A stretch of 64,000 nt of DNA from Mya arenaria. Lineage: Eukaryota; Mollusca; Bivalvia; Myida; Myidae. Numbering within the stretch: position 1 is the first letter of the stretch; the number at the start of each line of letters is the position of its first letter. Of this stretch, positions 36,763 to 50,200 are shown in pieces. The stretch spans positions 11,105,937 to 11,169,936 of the forward strand of contig NC_069133.1 in assembly GCF_026914265.1 (NCBI RefSeq), given 5' to 3'. The notes under the pieces were generated by a model, which saw nothing but the letters and a program-made list of their open reading frames with translations, had not been told where the DNA came from and searched no databases. The position numbers were made by a program, and so were the translations under genes.

Positions 36763-37214
36763 TACCACGTGATCAATTACGTCACAAATGCTACAATTCA
36801 AGGCAATATTTTGCTTTGAATTAAAACTTAAAACAAAGATAAATTGTATTTTTCTTCAATATTTTAAATGAAACAAAGGGTAGTCTATGCCCCGTCTTCG
36901 TTTTATTACCGGAGGTTGATAAGGTGATTAGTTTTCTCAAACACTTCGACAAACCTGTTTCCAAAATAATGTTTCGACAGTGCTCTATCAGGCGACGGTT
37001 TTGTGAAACGGTTTCTCTAAGTGTTTAAAGAAACATAACTCTCAATCAAACTCTGGTAAAAGACCGAAGACGGGGCTCTGTTAGCGGCGTAGACTGCGCT
37101 GGGTTTCATTTAAAATGGTGAAGAATTAATAAAGATATCTTTGTTTTAAGTCTTTATTCGAAGCAAACTATTGCCTTCCAACGGAGCATTTATGACGCAA
37201 TTTATCACGTGGTA
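36763..37214. mobile_element. MITE with very long imperfect terminal inverted repeats (452 bp)
   Basis: The ends start TACCACGTGAT and pair over roughly 80-90 bases with a few mismatches: left GGCAATATTTTGCTT and ACTTAAAACAAAGATA, right TATCTTTGTTTTAAGT and AAGCAAACTATTGCC. The interior includes GGAGGTTGATAAGG and GACGGGGCTCTGTTAGC. Unit A has the empty site near 22300. TA at both sides may be the target duplication. There is no open frame. Confidence 0.88.
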
Positions 37215-37794
37215 TATTACACACACTGTTTAAAGATGTTGTGTGCGATTATCCCTTGACGTTCTATAATATTAAATCAGCACAATGTGTCCGATTCAGC
37301 AGCGTATGGTTGCCAATAGCAATACAATATATGTATTTGAGTCGATGCTTTCGTTGTTAACATTGAATAATCTTATAACAAAGGTTGCAACAACGAGGAT
37401 AGAAGAAAATTACTTTTATTTAGTGCTATACAAAGGTAGTTCGATTGTAACTGGGAAAATAATGTATAGTGGAAAGACCACTGGAGCCCTTTCCAGTACA
37501 GATCTTAGTCGATATTATTCGTAGATTGAATGGTCTTATTATGTTAATATCTGCTACATATTGGGGAGAACGGAACTTAAGCAAATATTAGAAAAGTCGA
37601 GGAAATGAAAACCATCAAAGTTTTGCCATTTGTGACGACTTTACCTGCTGTTTCCAATCGACCACTACGAACAGAACAAAATACAACACCCATGCAAATA
37701 TGGATTATGGGTCAAATCTTGGACACAATGATTTAGCTAACTGCTGAGGTAACTATAGCTAGTTACTAATTTACGAAATTACTAATAGCTCAAC

Positions 37795-38365
37795 TATTTG
37801 AAGAATGAGGAGAGCTATACTATTCACCCTGGCGTCGGCGTCTGCATCATACCTTGGTTAAGGTTTTGCATGCAAGTACCTATTACACTATTGTGTACCA
37901 AGGACTTGATGTATTGCATTGCAACATTATTCAAGGCTTCCAAACCATCACACCAACTGAAAAAGCAAGTTAGATAACTCTTTCATGCTGTTAAAGCTTG
38001 TCAAGCTCAAAATGAGTAATGCAAATTATGGCCCTTTATTATCAACTTAGAAATTCTGGTTAAAGTTTTGAGTGACACTACTTTAAAGTTCATATCTCAG
38101 TAGCCTCTTGATTTATTATATTTAAACTTTATACAAGGTGTCCCAACCATTACACCAACTAAAATAATCAAGTAAGATAATTCTATCTTGCATTTAATAC
38201 AAATTATGGCCCTTTTTTCTACTTAAAATTATGATTAAAGTCTTGAGTGCAACAATATTAAAGTCTATATCACAAATACCACTTGATTTATTACATTGAA
38301 ATGTTTATGAATTTAATTGTGCAAATTATGGGCCTTTATTTTTTATAAATAAAATTCAGGCACAC
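37795..38365 (-). repeat. Dispersed repeat with internal units of about 190 bp
   Basis: It begins with AGGAGAGCTATACTATTCAC and GGCGTCGGCGTCTG. This is the reverse complement of the signature that ends the repeat at 6535-7305. Inside, ATTATGGCCCTTTATT-type and TTAAAGTTTTGAGTG-type phrases recur near 38030, 38210 and 38325, with CCATTACACCAACT near 37950 and 38150. It is the same class of mollusc element as at 6.5 kb, in the opposite orientation. Confidence 0.65.
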
Positions 38366-41300
38366 ATTACGTCGTTCATTTCTAAGACAAAGCGACGTAT
38401 AGTCAAGACCACTGTCCAATTATATATCTCGTTACTTTTTTAAAATACAGACAGAGCTTGAAACGTTTTTGTTTCTACAATGTCATGACATCAATGTATT
38501 TTTAAAGTGGAAAGCATTATTGGTGTCTTGATCCTGTGACAATTCTTTTTCTTGATAAACCATTAGTGTTTGAGCTAGCGTTTTCATTTTTAAAAGTTTG
38601 CATGTATTCTCGTTTTGGCATGTAATTCACCGAATGTGGTTGTGTATTTTTCAGGAATCAGAGGTTTATGGCACGGACTTTGGTATTGGTAGTCCTGCAT
38701 CCGTCTGCAATAATGCTGAAGAAAGTATAGTTGTATCACAACTGTTACAAGTGTAGGAAGATAACTATTCTTAGGATGAGATAAACGCAATACTTGAACA
38801 GCCTGTTGACACACCATTCGAAGTACAAATGTACATGGATGTATTTTCTCTCTTGGAATCCATTTGATCGGTTATCATGAACGCAACAGATAGTTCACAC
38901 AAGTTTTGCAAACAAAGGGACATTTGAAATAACGCCGAAAACAAGTACTCTAATGATAAATTGATTATTACGCTGGAGGTTTGAAGTCTTGCATTTTCGG
39001 TATACATATTATAAGATATCACAGCAGTACATATTCATGTGAACAGTATCGAGTTGACTGATTGTATGATATTTCGATATTGCATGCACTATGGGTTATC
39101 CAGTTTTTCTTTTCTTTTAACTGTTATTTGATTAACAGGCCAGTGGTCTTCATATTTTATATTTGTTAATTTTCTATGATAACATGGATTGCTTTTAGTC
39201 AATGAAAACAATAAGAGCTGTAAAGTGGACTAATTGTTTGCAGGGCCTTTTTACCAGTTTTTTGAAAGACGCCCTAGCCCTTTTAGTGGGGAAAAGAGTA
39301 ATTTTCTTAGTTTTTGGGAATACATTGACGAGTCCTTTTCCAACATTTTGGGAACAAATGTTGTAAAATATCAATAAATCAGTTAATGAATAATTTAGAA
39401 ACATCATTTATATATTATTGTGTAATATTCAAGACCAGAGCATGTGATGACAACAATCATATCATTTGTTTTACTTTATAAAATAATCTGAAAATGGCGA
39501 TTCCATAGGCTATTTTGGGGGAAAAACAGGGTCCGTCGCTTGGGGAAGTAGCCGGGTTCTGGTTACATTCAGGCCCTGGTTTGGCATGTTCTAAATATTA
39601 ACCATATTTGAATGGTGTTTTGAATGCAAAGCTCACTTACCTCTCATTGTCATTTTTGTTTAATTTAAATTTCAAACAAAGTAAAAAAAGACCTGCTAAT
39701 TGATTGTGAAATCTTATAATGTTTCTGACAGTAAAAATTTAATTATTTTTGTCATATTTTATACAACTTATGTTGGCACTTTCCCCTCTAGACCTAGGAA
39801 AGGCCAGGATGTTAGCTGAATAGTTAAGCATAATAGCCATGTCCTAACTCTTTCAGTTAACCATTTTGCACAACAACATCACAGCAAAGACAATTAAATC
39901 AGAATAGCCATTTTTGTATAAAAAAACAGCATAACACGAAGAAACACTTATATGGTTTAAGATTTATTACAAACATGGTGAGTATTTAAAGGTCATATAT
40001 TTTTAGTTGTGCCTTGTCAAAAACCACATACATCAAATTAAGCAGTATCATCTTGGTGATGACAAACAATAAGATATATAGGCTTAAATACAGCCACATG
40101 TGTGGTGCAAATGGAACTGTTTCTTAAGATAATGGATACAAATGTTTATCACTTATTATAAATTGTGAGTGAATGAGGGAAATATTCAAAAACGACCAAC
40201 ATACGAAAAAATACATACTCGTTCTTGGAGCTTTGAAGCCATGATCCGATTAAATATTCTTAGCTACAATATTGTTTAAATTAGCATTACAAGTACAACA
40301 CAATTCGTTCCCTTACTTCATCCGTCAGCTGCTGAGTCGGTATAGTATTGAATCTCTTCACAAACATTGATGAGCACCACAGGATTTCGTGTAACGAAAC
40401 CAATATGTGTTCTTAACTATAAGGTCAGGATCATTTTAATTTCAACGGTAATAAATGGATTTTGTAGCAATAAATCGTCTCAGCCATAACTACTGCTGTT
40501 CGATATAAGGCCGAAGCAACCAATGATTTTTTTGCTCTGATAGTATATATCATTTTATTCAATAATATCTTATTATCAATCAAAAAGGGGCGTTTGTCAG
40601 GTTTCTGTAATTGTCCTTGTTTAACTTTAAAGAAATAGTAATTTCCAAGACAAAGTTTAAATGCTGCATTACAGAAGTTATTATTCGCTATCAAATCAAC
40701 GGTCAAGTCCGTTTTACCTTAAAATATATAAAATGTTTAAGAAATGCTGACTTGATTAAAAAGGTTTTATAAAACGTTACTGTAACGTACTTTATCGCTT
40801 ATTAAGAAAACATAAAATTGAGATCTGTTCTATTGTGAATCTTAAATGTCTAAATGACTGAAGTTTGATTCTAAGACAAACAATACAAATTTCACAGCTT
40901 AGTGCCCTTTTAGTAATACGTACTTAAATTGTGTAACACAAAACTGTGTCCGATTATTTAATAAAAGCATAATAGAAAATACCAATGCTAAAACAAGAGT
41001 ATTTCAACGTTGACCCTTATTGTGATTATCAAGTTTCTGAGCTCAAAGCCTGTCAGAACTTTAAGTTATAAAAATAATTATTTGTCATGCTGAATTTCAA
41101 CTTCATCTCTGTTAAAAATGCGCTGGACTGCATAGCTGGGTTATTCAACATGTATTTTGTACATAAACATTCTGCAAATTGCTGCAGTGTGAAAATTGAA
41201 AAAATTTGTTCATGGGAAAATGTCCAAAAAGCTGTTATATAAGAATGCTGCTACATCCCAGCTATCAGAAACGCGGATTGCTGCTTGTTTAACCATTTTG

Positions 41301-41420
41301 AAAAGTGCAGAACTGGATAAAAAAAATACGAAGTAAACGATTGTGATAAGGTTTGTTAATATATTAAAGATATATCGGTTTACCATTTGTTTCACATTTC
41401 AATTTGGCATAATTTTTATA
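38366..41420. other. Three-kilobase stretch without a supported gene
   Basis: No exon chain or domain is recognised. Two overlapping minus-strand open frames (38590-38817 and 38771-39022) have balanced composition but no motif I know. 39225-39600 contains somewhat GC-rich phrases (GGCCCTGGTTTGG, AAGACGCCCTAGCCC) suggesting a dispersed repeat. The 91-codon minus frame at 40431-40706 is unsupported. Confidence 0.4.
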
Positions 41421-43827
41421 TTTTGTTAATACCGATGCTATTCTCATACATATATTTAGTTACGGTGGCAAAGAGCTGACAAGACAGATTTATTTTTATT
41501 TCTCAGTCAAGTCATTTTATCTCATTTTTCACCTATGTTTTCTCCCACTTCAGATAAGTAGATCCGATCCCATAATTTAACAATGCTAGAAATTATTATC
41601 TTGCCCACGGGCGAAGATAAAATTCCCGTATGGAACTCCTTTTTTATGGTCGCCGCATAGTAATTACCTCCCTTGTTAAAAAAACTGTCGTCTGTAGCAT
41701 CATGGAAACCTTGTCTTATGGCAATATTTAGAACGCTTATTAATTATTTCTCGCTTCAAATGTTACCATAAAACAGTTTTCACGCACCTTTCAAGAAATA
41801 ATGCTTCACTCTCCTTAGAACTATTTGGCTATTAACATAATGTGTATCACTGTGCGCATATCCATGACAACTACGAATAATCGCATATCCATACGCAATT
41901 ATTTTCACTAAGCACAAAAGAGTTCCAGCAAAAAAATAAATTTTTACTTAACTTGTTTAACTGAGGTGGGAGAAAAAGCATCTACCATAGCCGCTCGTGT
42001 AAGATAGGTTCATTCCTACCCTCGCGCAGGGTGTTTTGCGGAAACTCGGTAAACCTCGTTTCCGCAAAACACCCTACGCTCGGGTCGGAATGAACCTATC
42101 TTACATTCTCGGCCATGGAAGATACTTATAATCTTGTTCCCACGACTAAGTAATCTCGTGGCTACGACTGTCTTATGTCGTGGCAACGACCTACTTACTC
42201 TTCGAACGACGTATTATGTTCTTACAAAAAAGTTCCCTTGATTAAGTTATCTCATAGTCGTGGCTTCGACATGATTAGCCTTGGGAACGAGATAGTAAAC
42301 CTTGGCCACGAGATAAATAAATGTCACACGCCATTTTGTTTGTTTGTTTGTTTGTTATTTTGTTGGTACTAATAATTGTTTGAAACATTTGTGTTTACTT
42401 AAAAATAATCTTATTGATAACGTTATCACCAGTAACGTTTGCGTACCTCTTATCTTCACGGGGCTAGCTTTACGAAAATACTAAGACGATGAAACAAATT
42501 CCAGTATGAAATACAATGCATAAATCTGATAGATGTAAAAACAGTGAACTCAAGTTAAAGGGAAGTCTGCTTACTTTGTGATGTTTGCGAAACCTGGGGG
42601 TGTTTTGCAGCCAACCCAGGCAACCGAGAAGTCTGCTTATTTTGTAATGTTTGTGAAATTAGGGACCATATTCAACAGTCAACCAATGTTACAGTGAATA
42701 CTGCTTAGTTCGTAATGTTTGTAAACAAGTAGTCATATCAAACAATAAACCCAGGTAACAAAGAAATTTGCTTATTTTGTTCTGTTTGTGGAAAAATGGG
42801 CTGTATTCATTATACGTGCTTTTATCCTTATTCTATAGTACGCCTAAGTGATAACATCCAGTCTAGTAAACACTGTATTTTACAGTCCACCCAAAACACC
42901 CACAGTCCGCTTATAAATGCCATAGCCTATAACTAATATTTGTAAAGTGCAATGTTGCAGCTAATATTCATAATTGTATAAATGTGGCGTATTAAGTGCC
43001 TTAACCAGTTTACCCCCTGTTTCGCTGACCCCAATACTAATTAAGAACTATATTATGATGCATGTGTATTTTATTAGTGTTTTTAGTATACTGTGTGCAT
43101 CTCGTTTAAGTGTATTTTTTGGCCTTAACTTTAAGCCACTGAGTTTGTCCCTGCAATGTATATAATATTGTTTTACATATGAACTACACAACACAAAATG
43201 CTTAGAGTATTCATATATTAATTCATTTAGGATTGTGGATTTTCGCTGAGCTTTGTTCAAAGGGTCGAAACGTTCGTGCTGGGACATTTGGTTTTACTTT
43301 GTAGAACAGTGATAGAGTTGAGATGATTTCAAAGTGATTTTACCGTTTCCATATTTGACGAGCATGCTGTGCTGATTCTGTTTTGCATTAATTTTTGCAT
43401 CAAGATATTGCGTCACATCCGGTGCAGCCCCGGTTCTTTATTCCGATTACACCAGGTACCGCGAGAAAATTAACTGCCAAAATCTTGTTTGATTAATGAG
43501 ATATGGGAGAAAACGTCTTATTTAATTTCATGAATGCAAATTAATACTCTTCAATTGGTAGATAGACGCCATACTGGGATTTTAAAATAAATTTACATAG
43601 ATATGGAAAAGAGCACACGGCTTCATCGCATTGGATTAGATTTAGACGAGGTTGCCATTCGGCACTAACAAAACTGTCCTATTTATAAGTAATGATAACG
43701 AGCCTTTCATAGCGAACATTTCCCACGGTAATTAAGAGTGCAGAACATTAAAGTAAGTCGGGGACATGAAACAATGCCTGCAAATATGCCAACATATTTT
43801 GTTCATGGTGCAAAAACATTTGAATGT
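41421..43827 (+). repeat. Downstream part of duplicated unit B, with inverted insertion
   Basis: Matches 24472-26310, but is interrupted near 41500-42125 by an inverted copy of the element at 13904-14455. After the insertion the match resumes at TGTTCCCACGACTAAGTAAT (42134). The microsatellite present in A at 26311 is absent here. Confidence 0.75.
41540..42125 (-). mobile_element. Inverted copy of the 0.55-kb element, with a large palindrome
   Basis: Reverse complement of 13904-14440. CTTGCCCACGGGCGAAGATAA and CCCGTATGGAACTCCTT pair with the opposite strand of 14341-14395, and GTAGCATCATGGAAACC with 14279-14295. At its right end the GC-rich segment occurs twice head to head, making a hairpin: arms 41998-42045 and 42058-42105 pair with only a few mismatches around a 12-base loop, and weaker pairing extends to 41985 and 42118. 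Confidence 0.65.
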
Positions 43828-44143
43828 AATATTTCCATCAATTGTGTTATTTATTATACAAAAGGATTTATGCACGTATGGATTAAAAATGTTATTTAAC
43901 CTTCATATAACTTCAATGTGTTCGATATTATAATAAATTTAATGTGATAAGAGAGATGCTCGTCTTTTGAAATAAAACATGATAAAAATAACACCACATT
44001 CAATAATCGTACAGTTTAGTAAAACAACGAAAAACACTGATTTTATACATAATAATGCTGTCGTTATATGTTCAGACTATAATAAAAAAAACTAAACTGT
44101 TTTTGTTTGAACAATATGGTTTTATTAATGTAATATTTACAGA
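43828..44143. other. Upstream flank of the FReD gene
   Basis: AT-rich sequence with no certain promoter element. ATTTACAG at 44135-44142 just before the predicted start could be a splice acceptor, so a non-coding first exon may lie upstream. Confidence 0.4.
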
Positions 44144-44272
44144 ATGAAATGGTTATGTCCAAATATCGTTATGGTGACAGTGGTGCTGACAACTTGTGTC
44201 AGGGCGGACAGGTTGGCGAAATTGAAGGGCCAAATGACTCTCATGCAAGCCTTTCAGTTCTACTTGAAGGTG
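44144..44272 (+). CDS. FReD gene exon 1 (signal peptide)
   Basis: Encodes [17 protein letters not shown] then CVRA: a short start, a hydrophobic core and a small-residue cleavage site. It ends in phase 0 at GTAGGT (44273). A donor three bases earlier (GTGGTA) would give the same phase. An overlapping open frame at 44149-44424 is a shadow. Confidence 0.8.
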
Positions 44273-47200
44273 GTAGGTATCTATTTTACAATAATAGCCT
44301 TCTGTTGAGGTCAATATGTAGTTTTCTTGACGTAGTCTGCGATATTAACCGTAGAGAATGTTCAATAATAAACTTCATTTATTCAAAATTTTACTTTTGC
44401 TACCCTGTTAAAGTGACACTCTGATTCAAAAACAATACATACACATGAATAACAAACATCATTACATTTTTTTAAGTTTAATTGATACAACTGTGATCTA
44501 AAATGTTCTTAAAAAGGGACTGTTAGATGTGAAGCTGGTTAAAAAATACCATGAAACCCGGCCACAGCGCCATCTTGTGGCTTAAATAGTCATATGTGGG
44601 GTTCAAGAAGTGCAATCGTACAATTCCGTACTTTTATTGACATGGGTATTGTTCTCGCTACAGAGATCGGACGCAATTGAAGGAAATATTAGTACATTAA
44701 CTGAGCGGGTTTCCAGTCTTGAATCTCATGTAACCACGCTGGAAAACAAGGTTGAAGAACTGGAAGGTAGAGTAAACGAAGATGTTGTCGTCACTGATGA
44801 GCCGAGATCAACGACAAAAGATTGGGCCACTATCGGGGCGCGTAAGTAACTCGAAGCCAACACGAGGATTATAATCATATCCGTGTTTAAAGTAATTACA
44901 TTTTCTGAAGATGACTACCTGTTATAATTATTTCAAAATATGCTGATAAGTGAATATTACAGGCTCATTTAAAAGGTTACCAATGCGTTTGATGAGCAGT
45001 GTATCGATCAATGTTTTGTTCCGTATAATCCTTTTGAAAATTTAAGTTTGCATGCCATAACTGTAGTTTATATGCCAACAGATGAAATTACTTAGGGCAC
45101 GCTATTTGTCACCTTTATAAGCAGGTACATTTACAATTAAGATATTTTGGAAGTTCTACATTTCTCAAGTTGCTCCTGTCAAAGAGCCATTACTAGCCAT
45201 TTGACGATTTATATACGATCATTATAAATTGAATGAGGTGTAACAAAATGATCATGGACACCGTGTTTTTACGCGAAAGGGTAAGGGTTTAGGATTGGTC
45301 AATGAACAAAAACATGCGCTAATAAAATTACATTTAATTGTTTTGCTGTTGATGTTCTCGACTGCTTACACGAAAAGCGTTGCTGCCAAAAGTCATACTG
45401 ACAACGACACGTCAGATAATGGGCAAGCTGTTAGAAATAGCGTGGTATGGGTCATTAAGTCTATTTACTATAGCCAGATAAAAAATAATATGAAAATAAT
45501 CAAACTTGTATTCTTATTTGCGGCATTATCGCAGTACACAACTTGATAAAGACACTTTTGGCATCATAAACTCACCAGGTGACTGCAGCGATGTGTTAAA
45601 GCAGGGGTTGTCACGTGGTTCTGGAGTGTACAAAATCACGCCCTGGAACACGCACGGGGAAGTGGACGTTTACTGCGATATGGATACCGATGGTGGTGGG
45701 TGGACGGTAAGTATGATAGTGTTTATATAAGGGTTACACTACTCTGATAAGTTATATGACCTGTACATAGTAATGATCATTGTTGTTTATTGTTTTCAAC
45801 ACATGCATAAAAACATACTCTTGTCTATGACATTTGCCCAACACATGCACATAATTATGCCTTTTAAAGGTATCCGACCCAATCATAGTAAATATTGTAT
45901 AATAAGAATAATACTGTTTCAGATATTCGATACAAAAATATTAATAACTACTAATTCTGTTTAATGTACTCGCCTTTAATTCCAAAAAAGAGTATTAGGT
46001 ATTTGACTTTTATGAACGGAGAGATATTAAAAAGCTGTATGATGTATTTAACCCATTATAAAGTGTAATAGTTATTTAAAATAACTATTATAATATATGA
46101 CACGCGCACATGCTGAAATTATATCACTTACTTTATGAAAACGTAAACAAATCAGGTTTTTTTTTTCATTTTTGACACTGCTTCCGGATAATGACGTCCG
46201 CCGGGGACCCTTCTTCGGCAAGGACTCATTTTAGGCAATCAAACTTTTCTACACATATCTTGAGCTTTAACAGTTCAACAACCATTTCACAAGATTAAAT
46301 GGTCATTAAAGCGAAATCGTGTCGCCTGGAATACAAAAATAAATATCGTTTTAGTTGACTTTAACTAAAGAAATATAATTTCGTCCGTAGGGATCCCGAT
46401 CTAGAAAAAACAGACTTATTCCATTTTTAGGCTTATACGAAGAGTTTCTTCCATAAATGAACCATCACCATGGATAGAAAGGATATAGGGTTCTTCATTG
46501 TGCTATTTCTTTTATTGAACTTTGTCGGGAAATAGTGTAAAAAGATGAAATATACAATATATAATCTTTATGTTTTCAAAAAAAACAAAAAAACGCGTGG
46601 AATCATTTCAGCATGTGCGTGTGACAAATGTTCTTAGCATTGACTTCTATCTGTAGGTGTTTCAAGACGCTTGGACGGGTCTGTTGACTTCAACAGAAAA
46701 TTTGTGGAGTACGAGAAGGGTTTTGGCTCACTGGATGGTGAATTTTGGATGGGTATGTTCTTAAAGCAACGGAACCTTGTCCATACCCAAAGGCGAATAT
46801 AGTGCTGTTATTCGTTTCAAATAAACTACACATCTGCATGTCGAACTAAGCAACACAAAATGATGTACAAATGTTTACTTCCATACAATTAATAAGAGAT
46901 GAGAGTTGAAGAAACTTATGACATGTTACCTTGAGTCACGTAATAATAATGTTTAGCAATTGGCCAGTATACAATGCACAACCGAAAAATGTCCATAGTT
47001 GCCTAAGGGCTGAAAGAGCTCGAGGGCCATCATCACAGAACTGTGATTAGCAGCCATTTGTTTATATCTTTAACACGAATGTATGTTATTTCCTTGTTTG
47101 TATGTCAGTGTATTCGGTAGGTTAGACCTAGACTTTAAAAGCGAGTTTATAACAAAGAAATACGCAAATAACTTATGTGCTATTTTGTCTCGCTTCCTGT

Positions 47201-50200
47201 GTGTCACGTGATAAAATTATTTCCCCACATTGTGTTTATTTCTAGTTCTTGTATATTTCTGTGTTCATTCAATCAACGTCTGATGTTAAAATGTTATGTG
47301 ATATAACGCGTCGTTCACAGATAATAAATCAGTAAATCCGTAAGAAAAGAAGCACATTCGATGTTTTGGGTCTTATGGAATGTATAGTCGAAGCTAAGCC
47401 TCTTTTCGTCCTCGCTTATTTCGAATTGAATTTTGTTTGAAACACCTTTAACTTTAACTGATTTTTATCAATGTCAAGATCAGTTTTTAACAATCTAATT
47501 ACGAAAGCACGTGTACAAGCGGCTTTTATAATAGCTACTTAGATATGTAAACCCACTGACTATCACCATACATTGCAATAGTCGGATAGCCTTGGCCATC
47601 ACTATGTACTGTATGGTAATAATCGTAATTACGTTTTATTTTGCTATGAAATGAATAATAAACATCTTCTTATATCACCTTTGAGTGTGAAAATCTGCTT
47701 ATACGTGATACTGCTCTATTGTCAACGAATCAATCAAAACCAAGGGTGACAATTTACTTTTAACTACGCTATGCAAGGAATATGCGTTTATGTATTTGAC
47801 CGTTGTGTCTGACATGTCGAGCATGCACATGCCATACGTGTGCTCATACCTTAATATCATAAGTCAACTCATACCTCAATATAATAAGTGTGTTAATACC
47901 TCAATAGCAAAAGTGTGCTCATATCCCAATATCATACGTCTACTCATACCTCAATATCATAAATGTGCTCATACCTCAATATCATAAATGTGCTCATACC
48001 TCAATATCATAAATGTGCTCATACCTCAATAGTATAAGTGTGCTCATACCTTAATATCATAACTGTGCTCATACTTCAATATCATTAGTGTGCTCATACC
48101 TCAATATCATAAGTGTGCTCATACCTCAATATTAAATGTGTGCTCATACCTCAATATTAAAAGTGTGCTCATATCGCAATATCATAAGTGTGCTCAAACC
48201 TCAATATCATAAGCGCGCTCATATCTTAATATCATAAGTGTGCTCAAACCTCAATATCATAAGTGTGCTCATACCTCAATATCATAAGTGTGGTGCTACT
48301 TCAATATTATAAGTGTGCTAATACCTCAATGTCATAAGTGTTATCATACCTCAATATCATAAGTGTGCTCCTTCCTCAATATAATAAGTCACCCCATACC
48401 TCAATATCATTAGTGTTCTCATTCATCAATAGCATAAGTGTGATCATACCTCAATATCATAAGTGTGCTCATACCTCAATATCATAAATGTGGTGCTAAT
48501 TCAATATTATAAGTGTGCTAATACCTCAATATCATAAGTGCTATCATACCTCAATATCATAAGTGTGCTAATTCCTCAATATAATAAATGAGCTCATACC
48601 TCAATATCATTAGTGTTCTCATTCATCAATAGCATAAGTGTGATCATACCTAAAAAGCATAAGTATGCTCATACCTCAATTTCATTAGTGTTCTCATACC
48701 TCAATATTATTAGTGTATACATACATCAATATCAAAAGTGTGCTCATACCTCAATATCAAAAGTGTGCTCATATCGCAATATCATAGGCGTGCTCATATC
48801 TCAATATCATAAGTGTGCTCATACCTAAATATCATAAGTGTGCTCATACCTCAATATTATAAGTGTGCTTATACTTTAATATCATAAGGCTGCTCATACC
48901 TCAATATCATAAGTGTGCTAATACTTCAATATCATAAGTGTGCTCAACTCTCAATATCATTAGTGTGGTTCTACCTCAATATTATAAGTGTGGTAATACC
49001 TCAATATCATAAGTGTTATCATACCTCAATATTTTAAATGTGCTCATTCCTCAATATAATCAGTGAGCTCATACCTCAATATCATTAGTGTTCTCATTCA
49101 TAAATATCAACAGTGTGATCATACCTCAATAGCATAGGTATGCACATACCTCAATTTCATTAGTGTTCTCATACCTCAATATTATGAGTGTGTACATACA
49201 TCAATATCAAAATTGTGCTCATATCTCAATATCATAAGTGTGCTCATACCTCAATATTATAAGTGTGCTAATACTTTAATATTATATGGGTGCTCATACC
49301 CCAATATCATAAGTGTGCTAAAACTTCAATATCATAACTATGTTCAAACCTCAATATCATAAGTGTGGTGCTACATCAATATTATAAGTGTGCTACTACC
49401 TCAATATTATAAGTGTTATCATACCTCAATATCATAAGTGTGATCATACCTCAATAGCATAAGTACGCTCATACCTCAATATCATAAGTGTGGTGCTACT
49501 TCAATATTATAAGTGTGCTAATACCTCAATGTCATAAGTGTTATCATACCTCAATATCATAAGTGTGCTCCTTCCTCAATATAATAAGTCACCCCATACC
49601 TCAATATCATTAGTGTTCTCATTCATCAATAGCATAAGTGTGATCATACCTCAATATCATAAGTGTGCTCATACCTCAATATCATAAATGTGGTGCTAAT
49701 TCAATATTATAAGTGTGCTAATACCTCAATATCATAAGTGCTATCATACCTCAATATCATAAGTGTGCTAATTCCTCAATATAATAAATGAGCTCATACC
49801 TCAATATCATTAGTGTTCTCATTCATCAATAGCATAAGTGTGATCATACCTAAAAAGCATAAGTATGCTCATACCTCAATTTCATTAGTGTTCTCATACC
49901 TCAATATTATTAGTGTATACATACATCAATATCAAAAGTGTGCTCATACCTCAATATCAAAAGTGTGCTCATATCGCAATATCATAGGCGTGCTCATATC
50001 TCAATATCATAAGTGTGCTCATACCTAAATATCATAAGTGTGCTCATACCTCAATATTATAAGTGTGCTTATACTTTAATATCATAAGGCTGCTCATACC
50101 TCAATATCATAAGTGTGCTAATACTTCAATATCATAAGTGTGCTCAACTCTCAATATCATTAGTGTGGTTCTACCTCAATATTATAAGTGTGGTAATACC

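Larger units (their letters stand above)
29670..37630 (+). repeat. Segmental duplication unit B (carries receptor B)
   Basis: This is the counterpart of unit A (13140-22700). It has two MITEs that A lacks, and it lacks the 16560-17455 block, the 13904-14455 element and the retroposon end at 21198-21475. Its final part (37525-37630, CTGCTACATA-TGGGGAGAAC and AAAGTCGAGGAAAT) is absent from A but present in unit C at 53990-54090, so it is ancestral. Short open frames at 29456-29864 are not conserved. Confidence 0.85.

Noticed and set aside
22348..37524. Possible small conserved protein in units A (22348-22674) and B (37285-37524)
   Set aside because: The two frames resemble each other, but A lacks an ATG, changes are mostly non-silent, the C-terminal halves differ, and the unit C copy stops early. 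The similarity is that of duplicated non-coding DNA.
38590..39022. Two overlapping minus-strand frames of fairly balanced composition
   Set aside because: They are in different frames, no splice sites join them sensibly, and I recognise no domain. They could be a decayed element but cannot be supported.
44149..44424. 91-codon frame starting at 44149
   Set aside because: It is a shadow of FReD exon 1, whose true frame from 44144 gives a signal peptide and fits the downstream splice phases.
45506..45578. Longer FReD exon 3 starting at the AG near 45530
   Set aside because: It would need a different phase from exon 2; the acceptor at 45577-45578 fits the phase and yields the standard RDC start.
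48613..50028. Two identical 71-codon open frames
   Set aside because: They are within the 25-bp minisatellite and identical only because of the 1200-base duplication.
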